Source: Paraburkholderia ultramafica | GTDB taxonomy: Bacteria; Pseudomonadota; Gammaproteobacteria; Burkholderiales; Burkholderiaceae | DNA length: 64,000 bases | Reading direction: 5' to 3' | Assembly (NCBI RefSeq): GCF_902859915.1 | Contig: NZ_CADIKK010000012.1 | Span: 62,001 to 126,000, forward strand | Shown: piece after piece, positions 24,782 to 34,465 of the stretch | Position numbering within the stretch: position 1 is the stretch's first letter | Layout of the letters: the number at the start of each line of letters is the position of its first letter | Translations under genes and position numbers: made by a program | Notes under the pieces: generated by a model | The model's database searches: none | The model's input: the letters and a program-made list of their open reading frames with translations, nothing else | What the model was told of the DNA's origin: nothing

Positions 24782-26026
24782 ATGAACCGCTATTCGATAT
24801 TCAGCCTGTTGCGCAACGGGATGTCCTATCACGAGAACTGGGAGCGACAGTGGAAGAGCCCCGAGCCCAAACGTGAATACGACGTCGTGATCGTCGGCGG
24901 CGGCGGGCATGGTCTCGCCACCGCGTATTACCTTGCGAAAGAGCACGGCGTGCGCAATGTCGCCGTGCTGGAGAAGGGCTGGATCGGCGGCGGCAATACG
25001 GCGCGCAATACGACCATCGTGCGCTCGAACTATCTGTGGGACGAATCGGCCGCGCTCTACGAAAAAGCGATGAAGCTGTGGGAAGGGCTCTCGCAGGATC
25101 TCAACTACAACGTGATGTTCAGCCAGCGCGGCGTAATGAACCTCGCGCACACGCTGCAGGACGTGCGTGACACCGAGCGCCGCGTGAACGCGAACCGGCT
25201 GAACGGCGTGGACGCCGAGTTCCTCACACCCGAACAGATCAAGGAAATCGAGCCGACGATCAATCTGAACAGCCGCTATCCGGTGCTCGGCGCGTCGATC
25301 CAGCGGCGCGGCGGCGTGGCCCGGCACGATGCGGTGGCCTGGGGCTTCGCGCGCGGCGCGGATCAGGCGGGCGTCGACATCGTGCAGAACTGCCAGGTCA
25401 CCGGCATTCGCCGCAACGGCAGCCAGGTGGTCGGCGTCGATACGACGAAGGGCTTCATCAAGGCGAAGAAAGTGGCGGTGGTGGCGGCGGGCAATACCTC
25501 GACGCTCGCCGACATGGCCGGCGTGCGCCTGCCGTTGGAGAGCCATCCGTTGCAGGCGCTGGTGTCCGAGCCGATCAAGCCGGTCGTCAATACGGTCGTG
25601 ATGTCGAACGCGGTGCACGCGTACATCAGCCAGTCCGACAAGGGCGATCTGGTGATCGGCGCGGGCGTCGATCAGTACACGGGCTTCGGGCAGCGCGGCA
25701 GCTTCCATATCATTGAAGGCACGCTCGAAGCGATCGTCGAAATGTTCCCGGTGTTCTCGCGTGTGCGGATGAATCGACAGTGGGGCGGCATTGTGGATGT
25801 GTCGCCGGATGCGTGCCCGATCATCAGCAAGACCGATGTGAAGGGGCTGTACTTCAATTGCGGCTGGGGTACAGGTGGCTTCAAGGCGACGCCGGGTTCG
25901 GGCTGGGCCTACGCGCACACCATCGCGAAGGATGAGCCGCATCCGTTGAACGCACCGTTCTCGCTTGAGCGGTTCTATACCGGTCATTTGATTGACGAAC
26001 ATGGCGCTGCGGCCGTCGCCCACTAG
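24782..26026 (+). CDS. soxB: Sarcosine oxidase beta subunit
   Basis: A 414-residue flavoprotein subunit of the heterotetrameric sarcosine oxidase that oxidises sarcosine to glycine and formaldehyde-level C1. The dinucleotide-binding motif [20 protein letters not shown] is near residue 36, and [17 protein letters not shown] follows. The C-terminal [18 protein letters not shown] is typical. It is the first gene of the compact soxBDAG operon, with soxD starting 9 nt after its stop. Confidence 0.95.
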   Translation: MNRYSIFSLLRNGMSYHENWERQWKSPEPKREYDVVIVGGGGHGLATAYYLAKEHGVRNVAVLEKGWIGGGNTARNTTIVRSNYLWDESAALYEKAMKLWEGLSQDLNYNVMFSQRGVMNLAHTLQDVRDTERRVNANRLNGVDAEFLTPEQIKEIEPTINLNSRYPVLGASIQRRGGVARHDAVAWGFARGADQAGVDIVQNCQVTGIRRNGSQVVGVDTTKGFIKAKKVAVVAAGNTSTLADMAGVRLPLESHPLQALVSEPIKPVVNTVVMSNAVHAYISQSDKGDLVIGAGVDQYTGFGQRGSFHIIEGTLEAIVEMFPVFSRVRMNRQWGGIVDVSPDACPIISKTDVKGLYFNCGWGTGGFKATPGSGWAYAHTIAKDEPHPLNAPFSLERFYTGHLIDEHGAAAVAH

Positions 26027-26035
26027 GAGAATCAC

Positions 26036-26362
26036 ATGCTGCTGATTGAATGCCCGTGGTGCGGACCCCGCGCCGAAACCGAATTTTCCTGCGGCGGCGA
26101 AGCGGACATCGCCCGTCCGCTCGACACCGACGAACTCACCGACAAGGAATGGGGCGACTACCTGTTCATGCGCAAGAACCCGCGCGGCGTGCATCGCGAA
26201 CAGTGGCTGCACACGCAGGGCTGCCGCCGCTGGTTCATCGCGCAGCGCGACACGGTGAGCTACGAGATCCAGGGCTACGAGACGTTCGAGCGTCCGCTGC
26301 TCTCAATGGACGGCAACGACGCCAAAGCGCAAGCGAAGGCACAAGAGGGCAAAGCATCATGA
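26036..26362 (+). CDS. soxD: Sarcosine oxidase delta subunit
   Basis: A 108-residue zinc-binding small subunit. The N-terminal IECPWCGPRAETEFSCGGEA carries the cysteines that, with a later histidine, form the zinc site; RKNPRGVHREQWLHTQGCRR is the conserved centre. It stabilises the oxidase complex in the cytosol. Its TGA overlaps the ATG of soxA (ATGA). Confidence 0.95.
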   Translation: MLLIECPWCGPRAETEFSCGGEADIARPLDTDELTDKEWGDYLFMRKNPRGVHREQWLHTQGCRRWFIAQRDTVSYEIQGYETFERPLLSMDGNDAKAQAKAQEGKAS

Positions 26363-29361
26363 GCCAGAAAGACCGACTGCCCAACGGCGGGCGCATCAAC
26401 CGCGCGATTGCGCTCACCTTCACGTTCAACGGCGTCAAATACCAGGGCTACCAGGGCGACACGCTGGCCTCCGCGCTGCTCGCAAACGGCGTGCACTTCG
26501 TCGCGCGCAGCTGGAAGTATCACCGGCCCCGCGGCATCGTGACGGCGGGCGTCGAGGAACCGAATGCGGTCGTGCAACTCGAAACCGGCGCATATACGGT
26601 GCCGAACGCGCGTGCGACCGAAGTGGAGCTGTACCAGGGACTCGTCGCCACCAGCGTGAACGCGAAGCCGAGCATCGAGAAAGACCGCATGGCGATCAAC
26701 CAGAAGTTCGCACGCTTCATCCCGGCGGGCTTCTACTACAAGACCTTCATGTGGCCGCGCAAATTCTGGCCGAAGTATGAAGAAGTGATCCGCGACGCGG
26801 CCGGTCTCGGCAAGTCGCCCGAGCAGCCCGACGCGGACCGCTACGACAAGTGCTTTGCGCATTGCGACGTGCTGGTGGTCGGCGGCGGCCCGACCGGCCT
26901 CGCGGCCGCGCATGCCGCGGCGTTGTCCGGCGCGCGCGTGACGCTGGTCGACGATCAGCCGGAACTCGGCGGCTCGCTGTTGTCGTGCCGCGCGGAGATC
27001 GACGGCAAGCCCGCGCTGCACTGGGTGCAGAAGATCGAAGACGAATTGCGGCAAATGCCCGACGTGAAGATCCTGTGCCGCAGCACCGCATTCGGCTATC
27101 AGGACCACAACCTCGTGACGGTGACGCAGCGGCTCACCGAACATCTGCCGGTCTCGCAGCGCAAGGGCACGCGCGAACTGCTGTGGAAGACCCGCGCGAA
27201 ACGCGTGATTATCGCGACCGGCGCGCACGAACGGCCGATCGTGTTCGGCAACAACGATCTGCCCGGCGTGATGCTGGCGTCGGCGGTGTCGACCTATCTG
27301 CATCGCTACGCGGTGCTGCCGGGGCGCAACGCGGTGGTGTTCACCAACAACGACGACGGCTATCAATGCGCGCTCGACCTGAAGGCGGCCGGCGCGCAAG
27401 TGACGGTGGTCGATCCGCGTGCGGGCGAATCGAAGGGCACGCTGCCCGCGCTCGCCCGGCGCCATGGCATCAAGGTGATGAACGGCGTGGCCATCACGGC
27501 GGCGCACGGCAAACTGCGCGTCGCGTCGGTCGACGTGGCGTCGTATTCGAACGGACAGGTCGGGGCGCAGCAGGGCGAGTTGCCGTGCGATCTGCTGGCG
27601 ATGTCGGGCGGCTGGAGCCCGGTGCTGCATCTGTTCGCGCAATCGGGCGGCAAGGCGCACTGGCATGACGACAAGGCCTGTTTCGTGCCGGGCAAGGCGA
27701 TGCAGGCGGAGACGAGCGTCGGCGCGTGTGCGGGCGACTTCACGCTGGGCCAGGGCATCCGCTTTGCCGTTGATGCGGGCGTCGAGGCGGCGCGCGCCGC
27801 CGGCCACATCGTCGCGCGGCCCAATCCGGTCCAGGTGGCCGAACTGGCCGAGGCGAAGATCGCGCCGCTGTGGCTGGTCGGCGGCCGCGAGCTGGCCACG
27901 CGCGGGCCGAAGCAGTTCGTCGACTTCCAGAACGACGTGTCGGCGGCGGATATCTTCCTCGCCGCGCGTGAAGGCTTCGAATCCGTCGAACATGTGAAGC
28001 GCTACACGGCGATGGGCTTCGGCACCGACCAGGGCAAACTCGGCAACATCAACGGCATGGCGATTCTTGCGCAGGCGCTCGGCAAGACGATTCCCGAGAC
28101 CGGCACCACGACCTTCCGGCCAAACTACACGCCGGTCACGTTCGGCACGTTTGCCGGCCGCGAGCTGGGCGAGTTTCTCGACCCGGTGCGCAAGACGGCG
28201 GTGCATGAGTGGCACGTCGAAAACGGCGCGGCGTTCGAGGATGTCGGCAACTGGAAGCGCCCGTGGTACTACCCGAAGGCGGGCGAGGACCTGCACGCGG
28301 CGGTCGCGCGCGAATCGCTCGCGGTGCGCACGAGCGTCGGCATTCTCGACGCGTCGACGCTCGGCAAGATCGACATTCAGGGCCCCGACTCCGCAAAGCT
28401 GCTGAACTGGGTCTACACGAATCCGTGGAGCAAGCTGGAAGTCGGCAGGTGCCGCTATGGCCTGATGCTCGACGAAAACGGCATGATCTTCGACGACGGC
28501 GTGACCGTGCGTCTGGCCGATCAGCACTACGTGATGACCACCACCACCGGCGGCGCGGCGCGCGTGCTCACCTGGCTCGAACGCTGGCTGCAAACGGAGT
28601 GGCCGGACCTGCGCGTGCGGCTCGCGTCGGTCACGGATCACTGGGCCACGTTTGCCGTGGTCGGTCCGAACAGCCGCAAGGTATTGCAGAAGGTCTGCCA
28701 GGACATCGACTTCGCGAACGCGGCCTTCCCGTTCATGAGCTATCGCGAAGGCACGGTGGCCGGCGCGGCGTCGCGCGTGATGCGCATCAGCTTCTCGGGC
28801 GAACTCGCGTATGAAGTGAACGTGCCGGCGAATGTCGGGCGCGCGGTGTGGGAAGCGCTGATGGCCGTGGGCGCCGAATTCGACATCACGCCGTACGGCA
28901 CCGAAACGATGCACGTGCTGCGCGCGGAGAAGGGCTACATCATCGTCGGCCAGGATACGGACGGCTCGATGACGCCGTACGACCTCGGCATGGGCGGGCT
29001 GGTCGCGAAGTCGAAGGACTTTCTCGGCAAGCGCTCGTTGACGCGCTCGGACACCGCGAAGGCAGGGCGCAAGCAACTGGTCGGACTGCTCGCGGACGAT
29101 CCGTCGTTCGTGATACCGGAAGGCTCGCAGATCGTCGCCGGTCCTTTCCAGGGTGATACCGCGCCGATGCTCGGCCACGTCACGTCGAGCTACTACAGCC
29201 CGATCCTGAAGCGCTCGATCGCGATGGCGGTCGTGAAGGGCGGTCTCGACAAGATCGGCGCAACGGTCACGATCCCGCTCTCGAGCGGCAAACAGATCGC
29301 CGCCAAGGTCACCAGTTCGGTGTTCTACGACAGCGAAGGAGCACGTCAAAATGTGGAATGA
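26359..29361 (+). CDS. soxA: Sarcosine oxidase alpha subunit
   Basis: A 1000-residue subunit. The N-terminal region (FTFNGVKYQGYQGDTLASAL) is ferredoxin-like, the NAD-binding domain shows VLVVGGGPTGLAAAHAAALS near residue 170, and the C-terminal about 380 residues form a GcvT-like folate-binding domain that transfers the C1 unit to tetrahydrofolate as methylene-THF. The start at 26359 overlaps the soxD stop. A longer in-frame frame from 26050 is only the soxD antiphase read-through. It overlaps soxG by 11 nt. Confidence 0.95.
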   Translation: MSQKDRLPNGGRINRAIALTFTFNGVKYQGYQGDTLASALLANGVHFVARSWKYHRPRGIVTAGVEEPNAVVQLETGAYTVPNARATEVELYQGLVATSVNAKPSIEKDRMAINQKFARFIPAGFYYKTFMWPRKFWPKYEEVIRDAAGLGKSPEQPDADRYDKCFAHCDVLVVGGGPTGLAAAHAAALSGARVTLVDDQPELGGSLLSCRAEIDGKPALHWVQKIEDELRQMPDVKILCRSTAFGYQDHNLVTVTQRLTEHLPVSQRKGTRELLWKTRAKRVIIATGAHERPIVFGNNDLPGVMLASAVSTYLHRYAVLPGRNAVVFTNNDDGYQCALDLKAAGAQVTVVDPRAGESKGTLPALARRHGIKVMNGVAITAAHGKLRVASVDVASYSNGQVGAQQGELPCDLLAMSGGWSPVLHLFAQSGGKAHWHDDKACFVPGKAMQAETSVGACAGDFTLGQGIRFAVDAGVEAARAAGHIVARPNPVQVAELAEAKIAPLWLVGGRELATRGPKQFVDFQNDVSAADIFLAAREGFESVEHVKRYTAMGFGTDQGKLGNINGMAILAQALGKTIPETGTTTFRPNYTPVTFGTFAGRELGEFLDPVRKTAVHEWHVENGAAFEDVGNWKRPWYYPKAGEDLHAAVARESLAVRTSVGILDASTLGKIDIQGPDSAKLLNWVYTNPWSKLEVGRCRYGLMLDENGMIFDDGVTVRLADQHYVMTTTTGGAARVLTWLERWLQTEWPDLRVRLASVTDHWATFAVVGPNSRKVLQKVCQDIDFANAAFPFMSYREGTVAGAASRVMRISFSGELAYEVNVPANVGRAVWEALMAVGAEFDITPYGTETMHVLRAEKGYIIVGQDTDGSMTPYDLGMGGLVAKSKDFLGKRSLTRSDTAKAGRKQLVGLLADDPSFVIPEGSQIVAGPFQGDTAPMLGHVTSSYYSPILKRSIAMAVVKGGLDKIGATVTIPLSSGKQIAAKVTSSVFYDSEGARQNVE

Positions 29362-30007
29362 AACAGGGGGAATGGTGACGGTCGTGGATCGCACTGTCGG
29401 CGGAAAAACGGGCGTGTGGCAGGAGTCGCCGCTGGTGGGCGCGGGCGCGTTGCTGAAGAAGCATCAGGCGACGGCGTCCGCTGCATTCAGGTTGAACGAG
29501 CGGCCGTTTCTGGAACTCGTAACCGTGCGCGGCGACACGCGCGACGCGGCGTTCGTGAGCGCGGTGCAGAGCGTGATCGGCTGCCGGCCGCCGGAGCAGG
29601 CGAACACCGTCGCCCGTGGCAACGGCTATGACATGATGTGGCTCGGTCCGGACGAGTGGCTGGTGCGTTCTGCCACCGCGCACGACGCCACGCGCACCGC
29701 GCCGCTGCAGGCGAAACTCGGCGCCGCGTTGAGCGGCGTGTTCGCGTCGGCGGTGGATGTCGGCAGCGGCTATACGGTGCTCAAAATCTGCGGCACGCGC
29801 ACGCGTGACGTGCTCGCGCGCGGTTGCCCGCTCGATCTGCATCCGAAGCTGTTCGGCGCAGGGCAATGCGCGCAGAGCCATTATTTCAAGGCATCGATGA
29901 CCTTGCTGCCCACCGGCGCGGATAGCTTCGACATCGTCGTGCGCCGCAGCTTCGCGGACTACTTCGTGAAGATCATGCTCGACGCAGCTGATCCCTTGTT
30001 GTCGTAA
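29351..30007 (+). CDS. soxG: Sarcosine oxidase gamma subunit
   Basis: A 218-residue subunit with the family segments WLGPDEWLVRS, VDVGSGYTVLKICGTRTRDVL and GAGQCAQSHYFKASMTLLP, and a C-terminal RRSFADYFVKIMLDA. It completes the tetramer. The start overlaps the soxA end by 11 nt, so it is translationally coupled. Confidence 0.93.
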   Translation: MWNETGGMVTVVDRTVGGKTGVWQESPLVGAGALLKKHQATASAAFRLNERPFLELVTVRGDTRDAAFVSAVQSVIGCRPPEQANTVARGNGYDMMWLGPDEWLVRSATAHDATRTAPLQAKLGAALSGVFASAVDVGSGYTVLKICGTRTRDVLARGCPLDLHPKLFGAGQCAQSHYFKASMTLLPTGADSFDIVVRRSFADYFVKIMLDAADPLLS

Positions 30008-30010
30008 CTC

Positions 30011-30349
30011 ATGTCGTCACGCGCGGCGAGCGGTGTTCGCACGCACCGCTCGCGGCTCATCCGACTCTCGCAGCCACTGACCGCCATGACGTCGACGCGT
30101 CTAGCCACCGCGCGCCTCACCGAGCGCGCGTGTCACGAAGGCGATGCCGATGCCGCGCTCGCATTGCTCGATCAGAGTATCGTGCTGCGGCACCGGCGCA
30201 TCGCGCTGATCCGTTATCTCCTTGCGCAACAGCTCGGTGCGCCGTTGCAGGCGCGCCATCACGAATACGTCGAGAAAATCGCCGCACGCCTGAGTGCGGA
30301 CACGCTTGCGCGGATTGCCGGCGCCGCGCGTGCGCGACTGCGGGCGTAA
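30011..30349 (+). CDS. Hypothetical small helical protein downstream of soxG
   Basis: A frame of 112 codons begins 3 nt after the soxG stop. An internal ATG at 30086 would give 87 residues. The C-terminal part (ACHEGDADAALALLDQSIVL, then RHRRIALIRYLLAQQLG and KIAARLSADTLARIAGAAR) looks like a real amphipathic helical protein, while the first about 25 residues are low-complexity basic and may not be translated. I recognise no family. Its position suggests it belongs to the sox operon. It is convergent with betA. Confidence 0.45.
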   Translation: MSSRAASGVRTHRSRLIRLSQPLTAMTSTRLATARLTERACHEGDADAALALLDQSIVLRHRRIALIRYLLAQQLGAPLQARHHEYVEKIAARLSADTLARIAGAARARLRA

Positions 30350-30440
30350 CGCGCGCTGGCCGCGTGACCGGAGCGAAGTTCTTGCCGGCGAGCATGACGA
30401 TCCCCACGCGCGCCAGGCGGTTCATATTCGAGCGGCGGAT

Positions 30441-32126
30441 TTAAACCGTAGTCGCCTGACGCTTTCTCGAAGCCATCCCATTCGCGACGAAGTACGGCGT
30501 ATCGATACGCGCCAGCGCTTCACGTCCGCGAATCCGGTCGGCGATCTTCTCGGCCAGCATGATGGTCGGCGCGTTCAGATTGCCGGTCGTGATCCGCGGC
30601 ATGATCGACGCATCGACCACGCGCAGCGCTTCAATGCCGTGCACGCGGCCCTCGTCGTCGACCACGGCCATCTCGTCATAGCCCATCTTGCACGAGCACG
30701 ACGGATGAAACGCCGTTTCCGCGCGCATCCGTACGAAGCTGTCGAGCTGCTCGTCGGTGCTCAGCTCGGCGCCGGGATTCAGCTCGCGTCCGCGATACCG
30801 GTCGAGCGCCGGCTGCCGCATGATTTCGCGCGTGATGCGAATGCCGTCGCGGAACTCGCGCCAGTCGAGCGGATCGGCCATATAGTTGAACAGGATGCTC
30901 GGGTGCGCGTGCGGATCGCGCGAGGTGAGTTTCACGCGGCCACGGCTCGGCGAACGCATCGAGCCGACGTGCGCCTGGAAGCCGTGCATTCTGATCGCAT
31001 TCGAGCCGTTGTAGTTGATCGCGACCGGCAGGAAGTGATACTGGAGATTCGGCCACGGGTCGTCGTCGCGCGTGCGGATGAAGCCGCCCGCTTCGAACTG
31101 GTTGCTCGCACCGATACCCGTGCCGTTCAGCATCCATTCGAGTCCGATCGCAGGCTGGTTCCACCACTGCAGTGCAGGGTAGAGCGACACCGGCTCCTTG
31201 CACTCGTACTGGATATACATCTCCAGATGGTCCTGAAGATTCTCGCCGACCCCGGGCAGGTCGTGGACGAGCGGCACGTCGAGTTCGCGCAGCCAGCTCG
31301 ATCGACCGACGCCGGAGCGCTGCAGCAATTGCGGCGACGCGATCGCGCCGCTGCACACCAGCACTTCGCGGCGCGCATGCACCTTGACCGCATAGCCATC
31401 GTGCAGATACGTGACGCCGACCGCGCGCTTGCCCGCGAACAGCACGCGATCGGTGATCGCATGCGTGACGATCGTCAGATTCGGCCGCGCCTTCGCGCGA
31501 TCCAGGTAGCCGCGCGCCGTGCTCGCGCGCCGGCCGTTGGCCGTGACCGTGCGATCCATCGGACCGAAGCCTTCCTGCTGGTAGCCGTTCAGATCGTCGG
31601 TGCGCGCAAAGCCCGCCTGCACGCCGGCCTCGACCATCGCGGCGAACAGCGGATTGTTACCCGGCTTGCTGGTGCTCACATGCACCGGCCCGTCGCCGCC
31701 GTGATACGCGTTCGCGCCGATGTCGCGCGTTTCGGCCTTGCGGAAATACGGCAGGCAATCCAGATAGCTCCAGTTCTCCAGGCCCGGGCGCGCGGCCCAG
31801 CCGTCGTAATCGAGCGCATTGCCGCGGATGTAGCACATGCCGTTGATCAGCGACGAGCCGCCGAGCCCCTTGCCACGCCCGCATTCCATCCGGCGGTTGT
31901 TCATGTGCGGCTCGGGTTCCGTTTCATACGCCCAGTTGTAGCGGCGTCCTTGCAGCGGATACGCGAGCGCGGCGGGCATCTGCGTGCGGAAGTCGAAGCG
32001 GTAGTCGGGACCGCCCGCTTCGAGCAGCAGCACGGTCACGTCCGCGTCTTCGCTCAGGCGCGACGCGAGCACATTACCCGCCGAGCCCGCACCCACGATG
32101 ATGTAGTCGTATTCATTCGAGGCCAT
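30441..32126 (-). CDS. betA: Choline dehydrogenase
   Basis: A 561-residue GMC-family flavoenzyme of the inner membrane that oxidises choline to betaine aldehyde. The FAD motif [17 protein letters not shown] is at the N-terminus, [18 protein letters not shown] near residue 85, and the catalytic histidine region is [14 protein letters not shown], followed by [20 protein letters not shown]. The GTG at 32135 overlaps the AAGGAG ribosome-binding site, so the ATG at 32126 is the better start. It lies 12 nt after betB in the betI-betB-betA operon. Confidence 0.95.
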   Translation of the reverse strand: MASNEYDYIIVGAGSAGNVLASRLSEDADVTVLLLEAGGPDYRFDFRTQMPAALAYPLQGRRYNWAYETEPEPHMNNRRMECGRGKGLGGSSLINGMCYIRGNALDYDGWAARPGLENWSYLDCLPYFRKAETRDIGANAYHGGDGPVHVSTSKPGNNPLFAAMVEAGVQAGFARTDDLNGYQQEGFGPMDRTVTANGRRASTARGYLDRAKARPNLTIVTHAITDRVLFAGKRAVGVTYLHDGYAVKVHARREVLVCSGAIASPQLLQRSGVGRSSWLRELDVPLVHDLPGVGENLQDHLEMYIQYECKEPVSLYPALQWWNQPAIGLEWMLNGTGIGASNQFEAGGFIRTRDDDPWPNLQYHFLPVAINYNGSNAIRMHGFQAHVGSMRSPSRGRVKLTSRDPHAHPSILFNYMADPLDWREFRDGIRITREIMRQPALDRYRGRELNPGAELSTDEQLDSFVRMRAETAFHPSCSCKMGYDEMAVVDDEGRVHGIEALRVVDASIMPRITTGNLNAPTIMLAEKIADRIRGREALARIDTPYFVANGMASRKRQATTV

Positions 32127-32138
32127 CGCCGCCACTCC

Positions 32139-33608
32139 TTAGAACACCGGTTGATACGCGCCGAGTTCGACCTGCACGGACTTGATGCGCGTGTAGTGTT
32201 CGAGCGTGGTGATGCCGTTTTCGCGGCCGACGCCCGATTGCTTGTAGCCGCCCACCGGCATTTCCGCGGGTGATTCGCCCCACGTGTTGATCCAGCAAAT
32301 GCCGGCTTCCAGCCGATGAATCACGCGATGCGCGCGCGCGAGGTTCTCGGTGACGACGCCCGCGGCGAGGCCGTATGCGGTGCGGTTCGCGCGCGCGATC
32401 GCTTCGTCCTCGTCGTCGAACACGAGGATGCTCATCACCGGGCCGAAGATTTCTTCGCGCACGATGCGCATGTCGTCATGGCATCCGGTGAACACGGTCG
32501 GCTCGACGTATTGGCCGCGGCTGAAGTGCCCGTCGGTCAGGCGCCGGCCGCCCGCCAGCAGCCGCGCGCCTTCCTGCACGCCGCTTTCGATGTAGCCGAG
32601 CACCTTGTGCAATTGCGCGGTGCTCGCGAGCGGGCCGAAGTTCGTGTTCGGGTCGGTGGGCGCGCCCACGCGAATGCGCTTGACCCGCGCGAGCATCAGC
32701 ACTTCGAATTGCTCAAGCACGCTGCGTTGCACGAACACCCGCGTGCCGTTGGTGCAGACCTGGCCCGCGCTGAAGAAGTTGGCGCTCATCGCGATGTCGG
32801 CGGCGCGCTCGAGGTTGGCGTCGTCGAACACGAGCAGCGGCGACTTGCCGCCAAGCTCCATCGTCACCTCTTTCAGCGATGATGCGCCAGCCATCGACAT
32901 CACCTTCTTGCCCGTTTCGACGCCACCCGTAAATGAAATCTTCGCGATGTCCGGATGCGCGGCGAGCATCGCGCCGACCCGGCCATCGCCCTGCACGACA
33001 TTGAATACGCCTGCCGGCACGCCGGCTTCGGTATAAATCTCAGCCAGTTTCAATGCTGACAGCGGCGTGATTTCGCTCGGCTTGAAGATCATCGCGTTGC
33101 CGGCCGCGAGCGCGGGTGCCGACTTCCAGCACGCGATCTGGATCGGGTAATTCCATGCGCCGATGCCCGCGCACACGCCGAGTGGCTCGCGGCGCGTATA
33201 GACGAACGACGAGGGCCGCAGCGGAATCTGCTGTCCTTCGATCGCGGTGGCCAGCCCCGCGTAGTACTCGATCACGTCCGCGCCGGTGACGATATCCACT
33301 GCGAGCGTCTCCGCAATCGGCTTGCCGGTGTCGCGTGTTTCGAGCGCGGCGAGTTCGTCGTTGCGCTCGCGCAGCAGTTCGACCGCGCGGCGCAGAATGC
33401 GCGAGCGCTGCATCGCCGTGAGCGCCGCCCACTCGCGTTGACCGGCTTGCGCCGCTTGCACCGCGCGCTCGACGTCGGCCGCCGACGCCTGCTGCATGCT
33501 CGCGAGCGTCTCGCCGGTGGCGGGGTCGAGCGTGTCGAAGGTTTCCCCGCCGGTCGCGTCGACGTAACCGCCACCTATGTACAGACGTTGCGTTGCGAAT
33601 ACCGCCAT
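32139..33608 (-). CDS. betB: Betaine aldehyde dehydrogenase
   Basis: A 489-residue NAD(P)-dependent aldehyde dehydrogenase that converts betaine aldehyde to glycine betaine. The general base E251 (TMELGGKSP) and nucleophile C285 ([11 protein letters not shown]) have the spacing of E. coli BetB, and [20 protein letters not shown] is the BADH signature. GAAAGGAG precedes the ATG. It follows betI after 30 nt and precedes betA. Confidence 0.95.
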   Translation of the reverse strand: MAVFATQRLYIGGGYVDATGGETFDTLDPATGETLASMQQASAADVERAVQAAQAGQREWAALTAMQRSRILRRAVELLRERNDELAALETRDTGKPIAETLAVDIVTGADVIEYYAGLATAIEGQQIPLRPSSFVYTRREPLGVCAGIGAWNYPIQIACWKSAPALAAGNAMIFKPSEITPLSALKLAEIYTEAGVPAGVFNVVQGDGRVGAMLAAHPDIAKISFTGGVETGKKVMSMAGASSLKEVTMELGGKSPLLVFDDANLERAADIAMSANFFSAGQVCTNGTRVFVQRSVLEQFEVLMLARVKRIRVGAPTDPNTNFGPLASTAQLHKVLGYIESGVQEGARLLAGGRRLTDGHFSRGQYVEPTVFTGCHDDMRIVREEIFGPVMSILVFDDEDEAIARANRTAYGLAAGVVTENLARAHRVIHRLEAGICWINTWGESPAEMPVGGYKQSGVGRENGITTLEHYTRIKSVQVELGAYQPVF

Positions 33609-33638
33609 GACCTGCTCCTTTCTAAAAACGCTGCCGGC

Positions 33639-34226
33639 TTAGTCGCGTGCCGCCAGCATCAGATCGATATAGTCGTTCGCGACGCGCAGCGCCGCTTTCG
33701 TGTCGAACGGCTCGCCTGACAACGCGCCGCGCAGCCATAAGCCGTCGATCAGCGCCGCCAGTCCGCTCGCCGCTCGGCGCGCCGCCGCGCGCGGCAGCGC
33801 CTTCGAAAAATCCGCGCACAGGTTCGAGTTCAGGCGGCGCGTGTTCACGTATTGCAGCCTCCGCAAGTGCGGCTTGTGCATGCTCTCGGACCAGAACGCG
33901 AGCCAGGTTTTCATGACCGGGCCGCTGGTCTGCGCGGTGTCGAAATTCGCGGCGACGACCGCGCGCAGCTTCGAGCGCGGGTCCGCCTTCGCCGCGCGGC
34001 GCCGGCTCGACGTGGCCTGCCAAAGATCGCGCAGCACGTGACGCATGGTGGCTTCGAGCAGGCCGTCCTTGTCGCCGAAATAGTGGCTGACGATGCCGGT
34101 CGAAATGCTCGCGCGCTGCGCAACCGAAGCGAGCGTCGCGCCGGCGAGACCGGTCTGGTCGATCGTGAGCAAGGTTGCGTCGATCAGTTGCGCGCGACGG
34201 ATTTCGCGCATTCCGAGTTTGGGCAT
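33639..34226 (-). CDS. betI: Choline-responsive TetR-family repressor
   Basis: A 195-residue TetR protein, the same length as E. coli BetI and with the same beginning ([19 protein letters not shown]). The helix-turn-helix is [19 protein letters not shown]. Frames starting earlier (34298 or 34325) lie within or upstream of the predicted promoter and cannot be used by its transcript; this fixes the ATG at 34226 in spite of a weak ribosome-binding site. BetI represses its own operon and is released by choline. Its operator is visible at 34309-34332. Confidence 0.95.
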   Translation of the reverse strand: MPKLGMREIRRAQLIDATLLTIDQTGLAGATLASVAQRASISTGIVSHYFGDKDGLLEATMRHVLRDLWQATSSRRRAAKADPRSKLRAVVAANFDTAQTSGPVMKTWLAFWSESMHKPHLRRLQYVNTRRLNSNLCADFSKALPRAAARRAASGLAALIDGLWLRGALSGEPFDTKAALRVANDYIDLMLAARD

Positions 34227-34296
34227 GGTGCTGGGGTTGGCTTTTGGCGTCGGCGGCGGGCTCACGGCAAGCCCGGCCGGGTAGGTTCGATAGCGC

Positions 34297-34332
34297 ATCG
34301 TAGTTTTTTTATATTGAACGGTCAATCAATAA
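34297..34332 (-). promoter_or_regulatory. betIBA promoter with BetI operator over the -35
   Basis: On the minus strand TTGACC (34320-34325) and TACGAT (34297-34302) are 17 nt apart. The -35 lies inside 34309-34332, an inverted repeat with ATTGATTG and GTTCAATATAA parts that closely resembles the BetI operator described in E. coli. A bound BetI would block RNA polymerase. The divergent fdhA promoter region begins 10 bp away, so BetI may also influence fdhA. Confidence 0.75.
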
Positions 34333-34341
34333 AAACGGGCC

Positions 34342-34386
34342 TGTCGTTTCCAGCCAAACTCATGTCGTGTTCGCTGCATGTCCTTT
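34342..34386 (+). promoter_or_regulatory. Candidate GbdR-type direct repeat upstream of fdhA
   Basis: TGTCGT occurs at 34342-34347 and 34363-34368, offset 21 bp. A possible -10 (TACGCT) follows at about the same distance from the second copy as in the proV and betaine-binding-protein promoters. It suggests that formaldehyde dehydrogenase is induced together with betaine catabolism. Confidence 0.5.
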
Positions 34387-34465
34387 GTTGCGGCGCGCGC
34401 TACGCTCGTTGAACGGCGTGGCACGCGGAGTCGCTCACGCCGCTCACAAGACATGGAGACAGACA

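Noticed and set aside
26275..29394. A 1039-codon open frame on the minus strand opposite soxA
   Set aside because: It is antisense to a well-supported gene, is rich in Arg, His and Ala as expected for the complement of GC-rich codons, and shows no family motif. The same applies to the long antisense frames opposite coxL (56975-59872), betA (30294-32273) and dgcA (40136-42181).
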